From an uncultured Collinsella sp. (GTDB lineage: Bacteria; Actinomycetota; Coriobacteriia; Coriobacteriales; Coriobacteriaceae): DNA of 11,193 bases. Location: NCBI GenBank assembly GCA_902489295.1, contig CABTZM010000053.1:1-11193 (forward strand), in the 5' to 3' direction. This document shows positions 1 to 6,147 of the stretch, piece by piece (the stretch's first letter is position 1; the number at the start of each line of letters is the position of its first letter). The position numbers were made by a program, and so were the translations under genes. The notes under the pieces were generated by a model. The model was not told the origin of the DNA, did no database searches, and saw nothing but the letters and a program-made list of their open reading frames with translations.

Positions 1-386
1 TCGCCGGTGGCGACGGTTTGCGCGAACTTGGCGACGGTGTCGGCGGTGATGAGCGGCAGGTCGCCGTTGAGCACCACGACGGGGCCTTGCGTGATGCCAC
101 AGGCCTCGAGTGCGACCTTCACGGCGTGACCGGTGCCCAGACGCTCGGTCTGCTCGACGCACTCGACCTTGGTGGCGCTGTTGGCGTAGGCGCCGTCGAT
201 GAGGGCGCGCATCTCGTCGGCGTGGCTGCCGATGACGACCACGACGCGGCTGCAGCCGGCCTTGATGGTAGCGTCGACGATCCACTGGACCATGGGCTTA
301 CCCAGGATCTTGTGCGAAACCTTGCAGTGGTTCGACTTCATGCGGGTGCCCTCGCCGGCAGCGAGGATAATTGCGGTTGCGTCCAT
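1..386 (-). CDS. glmU: GlmU, N-terminal uridyltransferase domain (partial, cut by window edge)
   Basis: This is the first 128 codons of the bifunctional enzyme that makes UDP-N-acetylglucosamine for peptidoglycan. The visible part is the pyrophosphorylase domain, which joins GlcNAc-1-phosphate to UTP in the cytoplasm. Read on the minus strand, the protein starts MDATAIILAAGEGTRMKS, the nucleotide-binding loop (G11-E-G-T-R15). It continues with K22 in the CKVSHKILGKP segment, QTERLGTGHAV (79-89) and LNGDLPLI (107-113), whose D109 matches the metal-binding Asp of the family. The start ATG lies 10 bases after an AGGAG ribosome site on the minus strand. The acetyltransferase hexapeptide-repeat half lies outside the window, so a single-domain nucleotidyltransferase cannot be formally excluded. 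The CKVSHK segment departs slightly from the usual PKVLHK. The gene is divergent from the ECF operon; I see no convincing promoter in the gap. Confidence 0.9.
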   Translation of the reverse strand, partial: MDATAIILAAGEGTRMKSNHCKVSHKILGKPMVQWIVDATIKAGCSRVVVVIGSHADEMRALIDGAYANSATKVECVEQTERLGTGHAVKVALEACGITQGPVVVLNGDLPLITADTVAKFAQTVATG

Positions 387-578
387 GTGATCTCCTGTTA
401 CGTTATAGAGACGTGTGTTTGGAAACGATACACGGCGCAATATGATACCGCAGGCATATGACGAGCGCGTAACGATTGGTTTGCGGCGGTTGAGGCTTGC
501 GCCGCCGGCGTGGCGTTGCACTGCTTGCGTGCGGCGTTGGCGGTGCTGCGGAGCTGTTGTTTGAGCGAGGGGACGGGG

Positions 579-1472
579 GTGCCCGTGGACAACATACGAG
601 AGGAGTTTGGCGGCGAGCCCGTCGCGGCATTCTCGATGTCGCATCCGGCTGTGCCGGCACTCTATATAGTGCTGACGCTGGGGCTCACTATGTTCTCGAT
701 GCAGCCGGTACTGATTGCGCTGTCACTTGCGGGCGGGCTGGCGTATGGATTTGCGACGCGTGGGGCTGCCCGCACGCTGGGCGCGCTCCGCTGGCAGCTG
801 CCGGTGATTTTGATCGTCGCGGTGCTCAATCCGCTGTTTAGCGCCTCGGGCTCGACGGAGCTGTTCCGTATTGGCATGCGCGCGGTGTATCTGGAGAGCA
901 TGGTATACGGCCTGTGCATGGGCGGGCTGTTTGTGGCGAGCGTGCTGTGGTTTGAGGCGGCGGCGTCGATGCTCGAATACGACAAGGTGCTCGCGCTGCT
1001 GGGCAATGCCGCACCGGTGATTGCGCTCATGATCTCGATGTGCATGAGGCTTATCCCGCAGTTTTTGCGCCGCGGTCGTACGGTGTTGGCGGTGCAGGAT
1101 GCGATTGATGTGCCGGGCCGCGCGCCGGCCGACCCCGTGCGCTCGCGCTTGCGGGCGTCGAGCGTGTTGATGGGCTGGGGCATGGAAGATTCGCTGGAGC
1201 GTGCGGACGCGATGCGCTCGCGCGGGTGGGGTGCCGCGACGCGTCGTACGACGTATGCGCGGTATCGACTGGGGTGCAGCGACGTTGCCGCGCTGGTCGG
1301 GCTCGCGCTGCTTGGTGCTGCCGCGGTGGCGGTGGCGTGGACCGCGACGACGCAGTATTCGTTTTACCCGCAGCTTTCGGTGCCGGCGCCGTGGCCTGGC
1401 TATATTGTGTACGCGGCTTGGATGGTGTTGCCCTGTGTGCTGCACGCGATTGACGAGAAGAGGTTTGGCTGA
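579..1472 (+). CDS. ecfT: ECF transporter transmembrane coupling protein EcfT
   Basis: EcfT is the membrane scaffold of an energy-coupling-factor importer. It links the ATPases to the substrate-binding S component. The frame is open from 462, and GTG codons at 510, 579 and 585 and an ATG at 636 could each start it. I chose GTG 579 because GAGGGGA lies 5-6 bases upstream; this gives 297 aa, near the family norm of 250-280. Hydrophobic helices fall at about residues 27-60 (two), 75-89, 109-125, 143-158, 235-255 and 275-291. Between them is a basic cytoplasmic coupling region with MRLIPQFLRRGR (156-167) and ERADAMRSRGWG (207-218). The latter corresponds to the Ala-Arg-Gly-type coupling motif that contacts the ATPase. 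The stop codon overlaps the next start (TGATG), so translation is probably coupled. The family call is firm; the exact start is not. Confidence 0.87.
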   Translation: MPVDNIREEFGGEPVAAFSMSHPAVPALYIVLTLGLTMFSMQPVLIALSLAGGLAYGFATRGAARTLGALRWQLPVILIVAVLNPLFSASGSTELFRIGMRAVYLESMVYGLCMGGLFVASVLWFEAAASMLEYDKVLALLGNAAPVIALMISMCMRLIPQFLRRGRTVLAVQDAIDVPGRAPADPVRSRLRASSVLMGWGMEDSLERADAMRSRGWGAATRRTTYARYRLGCSDVAALVGLALLGAAAVAVAWTATTQYSFYPQLSVPAPWPGYIVYAAWMVLPCVLHAIDEKRFG

Positions 1473-3115
1473 TGACCCGGTTGGATAACTGCTCGGTAAC
1501 GGGCGGGGCGTGCGGCTCCGATGTGCCTGCGATTGAGGTGCGGGGCCTGAGCTTTACCTACCCCGGGGCTGAGGCGCCGGTACTCGACGAGCTCGACTGG
1601 TCTGTTCCCCAAGGTGCGTTTGCACTGCTGGTTGGTGGTACTGGGTCGGGCAAATCGACGCTACTCTCGCTGCTCAAGCCCGAGATCGCTCCGGCGGGCG
1701 AGCGCACTGGTGATGCGCGCGTGCTGGGCGAGAACGTTGCCGACATGGACGTGCGGGCATCGGCGGAGCGCGCGGGCTATGTGTTCCAGGATCCCGAGAA
1801 CCAGATCGTGTGCGAAACCGTGTGGCACGAGATGGCGTTTGGCCTGGAAAATCTGGGTATGTCGCGCGACGAGATGCGCCGTCGCGTAGCCGAGACCAGC
1901 TATTTCTTTGGGCTGGAGGATTGGCTCCACCGCGATACCGATACACTTTCGGGCGGACGCAAGCAGCTGCTGTCGTTGGCGGCCGTGCTGGCCTTGCGCC
2001 CGCGCGTGCTGCTGCTCGACGAGCCCACGTCCCAGCTCGATCCTGTTGCCGAGAAAAATTTTCTGCACGCGCTGTTTCGCGTGAACCGCGAGCTGGGTTG
2101 CACGGTTGTTGTGGCAACGCACCAGCCGCGCCCGATGCTCGAATATGCGACGTGCGCGTATCGGATTGAGGGCGGCCGCGTGCGCGAGGTGGCAGATATG
2201 GCTTCTTTGGGACGCCGAGAATCGCTGTTTTCTGATGACATGTTGGGGTGGGGTGCCATCCGATGTGCAAAAAACGGAGTATTCAGCAGGCGTGAGGACA
2301 ATTTGGACTCTCTGGAGCCGCCCGGGGACGTATCGAGCGCGAAAAAAAGCTCGGAATTGGACAAATCGTCCGAATTTGTGGCGCAAACGTCGCTCGAGAA
2401 CGGCTCGGAAGCCTTCCCGCGCACGGATGGAAGCAGAATACTCCAAAAAATGCACGCTGGGTCGGCTACCACCCTGTCGGAAGGCTGGTTTCGCTACGAT
2501 CGCGCGGGCGGTTGGGTGCTGCGCGGGCTCGATGCGTCGTTTTCGGCTGGCGCGGTGCATGCAGTCGTGGGCGGAAACGGCTGCGGCAAGTCGACGATGC
2601 TTTCGGTGCTGGCCAAGACCGCCAAGCTGCAGCGCGGCCGCATGGTGCGCGGAGCGGCCTCGGCGGCGCTGCTGCCGCAGAACCCCAAGGCCCTGCTGGT
2701 TGCCGAGACGGTTCGCGATGAGCTGATGGAATGGGCCTCGACCTGCGGATATGACGAGAACTTGGCGCGGGAGCGTGCGGCGAGCTTGGGGCTGTCGGGT
2801 CTGGATGGGCGCCATCCGTACGATCTTTCGGGCGGACAGCGTCAGCTGCTTGCGTTGGCAAAGCTGCTGTTGATCGGCCCCGAACTGCTATTGCTCGATG
2901 AGCCCACCAAGGGTTTGGACCTGGCCAGCCGCTGCATTATCGCCCGCGCCCTGCGTGACCATGCGAAGGCTGGCGGCACCGTCATCATGGCCACGCACGA
3001 TCTGGATTTTGTCGAGCAGGTTGCCGATGACATTGCCATGATGTTTGACGGTGAGATTGCCTGCATGGAGCCGCCGGCCGACTTCTTTGCCGACAACGTG
3101 TTTTATAGGGCGTGA
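1472..3115 (+). CDS. ecfA: Fused double ATPase of ECF transporter (EcfA1-EcfA2)
   Basis: This 547-aa protein carries two complete ABC ATPase domains and would supply both ATP sites of the ECF module. Domain 1 has Walker A GGTGSGKST (55-63), Q-loop Q106 in QDPENQ, signature LSGGRKQ (159-165), Walker B VLLLDEP (179-185) and H217. Domain 2 has Walker A GGNGCGKST (367-375), Q403, signature LSGGQRQ (452-458), Walker B ELLLLDEP (471-478) and H509. All catalytic residues are present in both halves, so both should hydrolyse ATP. Many ECF systems use two separate genes; here they are fused. The linker, about residues 258-332, is Ser/Glu/Lys-rich and unlike any ABC sequence. It matches an inverted-repeat-bounded DNA segment (2265-2455) described separately. 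The start ATG overlaps the ecfT stop by one base. The next gene follows after four bases. Confidence 0.93.
   Translation: MTRLDNCSVTGGACGSDVPAIEVRGLSFTYPGAEAPVLDELDWSVPQGAFALLVGGTGSGKSTLLSLLKPEIAPAGERTGDARVLGENVADMDVRASAERAGYVFQDPENQIVCETVWHEMAFGLENLGMSRDEMRRRVAETSYFFGLEDWLHRDTDTLSGGRKQLLSLAAVLALRPRVLLLDEPTSQLDPVAEKNFLHALFRVNRELGCTVVVATHQPRPMLEYATCAYRIEGGRVREVADMASLGRRESLFSDDMLGWGAIRCAKNGVFSRREDNLDSLEPPGDVSSAKKSSELDKSSEFVAQTSLENGSEAFPRTDGSRILQKMHAGSATTLSEGWFRYDRAGGWVLRGLDASFSAGAVHAVVGGNGCGKSTMLSVLAKTAKLQRGRMVRGAASAALLPQNPKALLVAETVRDELMEWASTCGYDENLARERAASLGLSGLDGRHPYDLSGGQRQLLALAKLLLIGPELLLLDEPTKGLDLASRCIIARALRDHAKAGGTVIMATHDLDFVEQVADDIAMMFDGEIACMEPPADFFADNVFYRA
2265..2455. repeat. 191-bp segment with 23-nt terminal inverted repeats, in frame inside ecfA
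   Basis: The left end (2265-2287) and the right end (2433-2455, read on the minus strand) both run GTGCA, six variable bases, GGAGTATTC, one base, GC. The six variable bases are AAAAAC on the left and TTTTTT on the right; the other positions match apart from the single A/T. The enclosed DNA is visibly more A/T-rich than the flanking ATPase domains. It encodes only the unusual Ser/Glu/Lys-rich linker of the fused ATPase. It also contains a small internal hairpin (ACAAAT paired with ATTTGT around 2364-2382). The structure is consistent with a small non-autonomous mobile or REP-like repeat domesticated as coding sequence. No second copy exists in this window, so its repetitive nature is an inference. 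Confidence 0.6.
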
Positions 3116-3119
3116 TGGG

Positions 3120-3833
3120 ATGACGGATTATCGCGTCGCGCGCCTGCTCGCAAAACTGGAGATCCCGCTGCTGCTGGCGGTGCCAGCCGTGATGGCTGCG
3201 GCGTTGCTGGCGGGCGTTGAGCAGGCGGCACTCGCCATGCTTGTCGTGGTGGCGCTGGTGCTTGCGCTGTTCTTTGCAGGCTACGAGGCGTCGCGACCGG
3301 GCCTGCGCCAGATTATGCCAACGCTGGTTCTGGCGGCGTTGGCCGCGGCGGGGCGCATCTTGTTTGGCCCCATTCCCGACTTTAAACCCGTGAGTGCCAT
3401 CGCCATTATCGCGGGGGCGACGCTTGGCCGCCGCAATGGTTTTATGGTTGGCGCGCTGGCGGCGCTGAGCAGCAATTTCTTTTTTGGACAGGGCATGTGG
3501 ACGCCGTGGCAGATGTATGCCTGGGGGCTCGTGGGATACGTTGGCGGTGCGCTGGCGCATGCCGGCGCTTTTGATCGCGCCGATGGCACCGTGCGTATGC
3601 CGGCGCTGCTGACCTACGGCTTTGCTTCGGGTTTGCTGTACGGCGTTGTGATCAACGCCTACGACATTATCGGTTTTGTTCAACCGCTCACGTGGGCGGG
3701 TGCCATGGCGCGTCTTGCCACGGCGGTGCCGTTCGATATCACGCACGGCCTTGCGACCTGCGTGTTTTTGGTCGCCCTGTACAAGCCTTGGTGTCGCCGC
3801 ATCAACCGAGTCGTCGTGAAGTGCGGGCTGTAG
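3120..3833 (+). CDS. ECF transporter S component, substrate unknown
   Basis: This 237-aa, very hydrophobic protein is the likely substrate-capturing subunit of the preceding ECF module. It has about six membrane segments, at roughly residues 15-32, 36-54, 65-83, 90-115, 133-148 and 163-185, plus a further one near 205-221. Two motifs mark it as an S component of the large uncharacterised ECF-S group: GRILFGPIPDFKPVSAI (78-94) and SNFFFGQGMWTPWQM (118-132). The start at 3120 is preferred over upstream in-frame positions, which would overlap ecfA by 70 bases; the ribosome site is weak, perhaps a run of G just upstream, suggesting translational coupling. Order T-AA-S in one operon points to a dedicated (group I type) transporter. 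Nothing in the sequence or neighbours fixes the substrate; cobalamin, another vitamin or a queuosine precursor remain possible. Confidence 0.82.
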   Translation: MTDYRVARLLAKLEIPLLLAVPAVMAAALLAGVEQAALAMLVVVALVLALFFAGYEASRPGLRQIMPTLVLAALAAAGRILFGPIPDFKPVSAIAIIAGATLGRRNGFMVGALAALSSNFFFGQGMWTPWQMYAWGLVGYVGGALAHAGAFDRADGTVRMPALLTYGFASGLLYGVVINAYDIIGFVQPLTWAGAMARLATAVPFDITHGLATCVFLVALYKPWCRRINRVVVKCGL

Positions 3834-3875
3834 GGCTGGTTGCGCCGGGGCGGGAATCAATACTGCCGAAGTGCC

Positions 3876-4037
3876 ATTTTAAAACTATGCCGGTTTACGG
3901 GGCCAGATTGGCACAAGCAGACCATGCCGGCTATTTTTGAAATAGAGCAAGCCGTTTACCTGCGGTTTTATTATTTCGGAATTGCGTATGGTTGGGGGTT
4001 CGCGATTCAGCCCCGTAAACCGGCATAGTTTTGAAAT
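3876..4037. repeat. 162-bp inverted-repeat element with nested palindromes
   Basis: The ends, 3876-3903 and 4010-4037, are inverted copies of each other. They match perfectly over 23 bases containing ATGCCGGTTTACGGGGC, and over 28 bases with one mismatch. Inside, GCCGGCTATTT (3926-3936) pairs with AAATAGCCGGC (4034-4044), which overlaps and extends past the right end. CTATTT-TTG-AAATAG (3937 region) is a small hairpin of its own. No protein of note is encoded. The segment could be a MITE-like repeat or a long transcribed stem-loop downstream of the ECF operon. Only one copy is present in this window. Confidence 0.7.
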
Positions 4038-4060
4038 AGCCGGCTGATACGACGGGCATC

Positions 4061-4126
4061 GTGGCCCTCAGAGAGCCAAATTGATCCGTTTTCTTTCGCC
4101 TCCAGACGTTCCCAGGGAATCAGCTG
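4061..4126 (+). repeat. Diverged direct repeat, copy 1
   Basis: This shares an ordered string of blocks with 4307-4365: GTGG, GCCCTC (here GGCCCTC), GAG, AAA, TGATCC, TTTTC, CCTCC, CCCAGGG, AT and AG.TG. The copies differ by small gaps and substitutions. They flank the terminator region on both sides in the same orientation. Function is unknown. Confidence 0.5.
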
Positions 4127-4146
4127 AACCCGCCCGCCACGGAATC

Positions 4147-4164
4147 GGCCTATCTACTACGTTT
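4147..4164 (+). repeat. Inverted repeat, left arm (GGCCTATCTACTACGTTT)
   Basis: This pairs with 4267-4284 on the opposite strand. The two match over 18 bases with one mismatch, and perfectly over the 13 bases ATCTACTACGTTT. The two arms enclose the strong bidirectional terminator at 4200-4234. Confidence 0.6.
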
Positions 4165-4199
4165 GGCCCGACACCCCCAAACACAACCGCGTTTTATGA

Positions 4200-4234
4200 A
4201 AAACCGCAGGCTTTCTACCTGCGGTTTTCTTTTT
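4200..4234. terminator. Bidirectional intrinsic terminator
   Basis: A perfect 11-bp stem, AAAACCGCAGG (4200-4210) with CCTGCGGTTTT (4218-4228), has a 7-base loop and is followed by CTTTTT on the plus strand. On the minus strand the stem is followed by a run of five T. It can end the ECF operon from the left and exonuclease III from the right. Confidence 0.85.
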
Positions 4235-4266
4235 GCGTTGTTCGCTGTGGTTGAGGGTGGTGGCTT

Positions 4267-4284
4267 AAACGTAGTAGATGGGCC
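4267..4284 (-). repeat. Inverted repeat, right arm
   Basis: This is the partner of 4147-4164. Read on the minus strand it is GGCCCATCTACTACGTTT, differing at one base. It sits about 30 bases beyond the terminator, on the exonuclease III side. Confidence 0.6.
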
Positions 4285-4306
4285 AGTTTCGTGACAAGCG
4301 GGCCGC

Positions 4307-4365
4307 GTGGATGCCCTCGCGAGGTGAAAATGATCCCTTTTCCTCCGTCCCCAGGGGATTAGTTG
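4307..4365 (+). repeat. Diverged direct repeat, copy 2
   Basis: This is the second copy of the block described at 4061-4126, about seven bases shorter. Its end lies three bases from the stop codon of the exonuclease III gene. Confidence 0.5.
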
Positions 4366-4368
4366 GGG

Positions 4369-5187
4369 CTAGAGCTCTAGGGTGAGGGTGACGGGGCAGT
4401 GGTCACTGCCAAAGATGTCGCCGCGGATGCCGGTGTCGCGCACGTTGGCTGCGATTGCGTCACTCACCAGGAAGTAGTCGATGCGCCAGCCGGCGTTGTT
4501 CTTGCGGGCATTAAAGCGGTAGCTCCACCAGCTGTAGACACCCTCGGCGTCCGGATTGGCCGCGCGCCAGGTATCGGTAAAGCCGGCATTGAGCAACTCT
4601 GTAAACTTGCCGCGTTCCTCGTCCGAAAAGCCTGCGTTGCCGCGGTTGGATTTGGGGTTCTTAAGGTCGATCTCCTCGTGCGCCACGTTAAAGTCGCCGC
4701 AGGTCACCACGGGCTTGCCGGTTTCGCGCTCGAGCGCGCTCAAAAAGCCGCGGTAGGCGTCGTCCCAGGCCATACGAACGTCGATGCGGGCGAGTTCGTT
4801 TTGAGCGTTGGGCGTGTAGACATCCACGAACCAGAACTTGTCGAACTCGAGCGCGCAGACGCGGCCCTCGGTCGCAGCCTGGGCTACGAGCTCGGCAGCC
4901 TCGCCTTCGCCGGCATAAGGCAGCAGCGCGTCGGCGTGCAGCACGCGCAGCGGTTCCTGGCGGCTAAAGACCGCGGTGCCCGAGTAGCCCTTGCGCTCGG
5001 CGTGGCTCCAGGTTTGGTGGTAGCCGGGCAGGTCGACCTGAACTTGGCCTTCCTGCAGCTTGGTTTCCTGCAGCGCCAGGATGTCGACGTCGAGTTCCTG
5101 TGCGATCTGAATAAAGCTCGGGTCCTTTTTGAGTACGGCACGCAGGCCGTTAACGTTCCACGAAGCAAAGGTGTAAGTCTGAGGCAT
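4369..5187 (-). CDS. xth: Exodeoxyribonuclease III / AP endonuclease (ExoA/Xth family)
   Basis: This 272-aa DNA repair enzyme cuts the backbone at abasic sites and removes 3'-blocking groups and nucleotides in base excision repair. The sequence has every hallmark of the family: SWNVNGLRA (9-17), metal-binding E41 in LQETKLQ, Y124 in VDVYTPN, GDFNVAHEEIDLKNPKSNRG (164-183) with D165 and N167, D237 in RIDYF, and terminal GSDHCPV (260-266) with the catalytic D262-H263 pair. Length is typical (250-280 aa) and no catalytic residue is missing. The ATG is preceded on the minus strand by AAAGGACACC, a good ribosome site. It is transcribed alone, divergent from the sirtuin gene across 113 bases, and most likely ends at the terminator at 4200-4234. 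Confidence 0.95.
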   Translation of the reverse strand: MPQTYTFASWNVNGLRAVLKKDPSFIQIAQELDVDILALQETKLQEGQVQVDLPGYHQTWSHAERKGYSGTAVFSRQEPLRVLHADALLPYAGEGEAAELVAQAATEGRVCALEFDKFWFVDVYTPNAQNELARIDVRMAWDDAYRGFLSALERETGKPVVTCGDFNVAHEEIDLKNPKSNRGNAGFSDEERGKFTELLNAGFTDTWRAANPDAEGVYSWWSYRFNARKNNAGWRIDYFLVSDAIAANVRDTGIRGDIFGSDHCPVTLTLEL

Positions 5188-5300
5188 GGTGTCCTTTCGA
5201 CGGGGTTGGCAGGCTTAAGATTAACGCAACAAGGACGGGATGGGCCCCGCGGGTGACGGTGTAAACGCCGCCGTCCCGGCGACACGGACGGAGGACACGT

Positions 5301-6053
5301 ATGACGCAGGCAATATCGGATCCCAAGCAAGCCTCCGCCGCGCTGGCGAAGCTGTTCGAAACCCATAATCACGTGGTGTTCTTTGGCGGCGCGGGCGTTT
5401 CCACGGCAAGCGGTATCCCCGATTTCCGCAGCGTAGACGGCCTATATCACCAGCAGTTTGCCTATCCTCCCGAGACCATGCTCTCGCACAGCTTTTACGA
5501 GACGCATCCGGCGGAGTTCTTCGACTTTTACCGCACCAAGATGATCGCGCTTAACGCCAAGCCCAACCGCTGCCACACCAAGTTGGCCGAGCTGGAGCGA
5601 GCCGGCAAGCTCGATGCCGTGGTGACACAAAACATCGACGGCCTGCACCAGGCAGCCGGCTCGCAGCGCGTGTTCGAGCTGCACGGCTCGGTCCACCGCA
5701 ATGTCTGCCAGGCGTGCGGCGTGGTCTATAGCGCCGAGTGGATTTGTGCGCGCGAACACGAGGACGCTGCGGGCGTGCCCGTGTGTCCCGCGTGCGGCGG
5801 CCGCATCAAGCCCGATGTGGTGCTCTACGAGGAGCCGCTCGACGAGCGCGTGCTCACCGGCGCCGTTGCCGCCATCGCCGCGGCCGACGCCCTCATCGTG
5901 GGCGGAACCTCGCTCGTGGTGTACCCGGCGGCGGGCCTGACGCGCTACTTTACCGGCGATACGCTGGCCATTTGCAATTTGGCGCCCACCGATCAGGACG
6001 CAAATGCCGACCTGCTGATTTCTTGCGACATCGCGGCAGCGTTTGCGTTCTAG
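5301..6053 (+). CDS. cobB: NAD-dependent protein deacylase (sirtuin, Sir2/CobB family)
   Basis: This 250-aa enzyme removes acyl groups from lysine side chains using NAD+, giving nicotinamide and O-acyl-ADP-ribose. It can reactivate enzymes such as acetyl-CoA synthetase. The Rossmann NAD site is GGAGVSTASGIPDFR (29-43). TQNIDGLH (109-116) lines the pocket, and H128 in FELHGS is the catalytic base. Four cysteines, C136, C139, C162 and C165, form the structural zinc site. GGTSLVVYPA (201-210) binds the NAD ribose side. All residues needed for activity are present. I do not see the Tyr/Arg pair that marks desuccinylases, so deacetylation is the more likely activity. The start is supported by GGAGG seven bases upstream. 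It is divergent from the exonuclease gene and probably a separate unit from the folate gene. Confidence 0.93.
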   Translation: MTQAISDPKQASAALAKLFETHNHVVFFGGAGVSTASGIPDFRSVDGLYHQQFAYPPETMLSHSFYETHPAEFFDFYRTKMIALNAKPNRCHTKLAELERAGKLDAVVTQNIDGLHQAAGSQRVFELHGSVHRNVCQACGVVYSAEWICAREHEDAAGVPVCPACGGRIKPDVVLYEEPLDERVLTGAVAAIAAADALIVGGTSLVVYPAAGLTRYFTGDTLAICNLAPTDQDANADLLISCDIAAAFAF

Positions 6054-6073
6054 CCCGCGCGCGCGGATACAAT
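6043..6073 (+). promoter_or_regulatory. Candidate promoter for the folate fusion gene
   Basis: TTGCGT (6043-6048) and TACAAT (6068-6073) are separated by 19 bases, slightly longer than ideal. They overlap the 3' end of the sirtuin gene. Between here and the start codon lies a GC-rich stem, GCCCG (6109-6113) with CGGGC (6126-6130), just before the ribosome site. Confidence 0.35.
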
Positions 6074-6147
6074 AGAAAGACTGATTGCAAAGCGACCCCG
6101 TCGCCAGCGCCCGAGCGCGGCGGCGCGGGCATTTTAGGAGGATGTTC

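Larger units (their letters stand above)
3834..4368. other. 535-bp gene-free stretch packed with repeats
   Basis: This lies between the convergent ECF operon and exonuclease III gene. I see no credible gene in it: short open frames lack ribosome sites and recognisable protein. It contains the 162-bp inverted-repeat element (3876-4037), two diverged direct repeats (4061-4126 and 4307-4365), an inverted pair (4147-4164 with 4267-4284) and a bidirectional terminator (4200-4234). Almost every part of it is accounted for by repeat or terminator structure. Confidence 0.75.

Noticed and set aside
387..578. Riboswitch ahead of the ECF operon
   Set aside because: I looked for conserved boxes of cobalamin, TPP and FMN switches and a leader terminator and found none I could support.
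2265..2455. Break or pseudogene in ecfA at the low-GC linker
   Set aside because: The frame is continuous and both ATPase domains keep all motifs, so the gene appears functional.
1661..2815. Long minus-strand open frame opposite ecfA
   Set aside because: It runs opposite two complete ABC ATPase domains and encodes Arg/His/Gln-rich sequence without a family signature.
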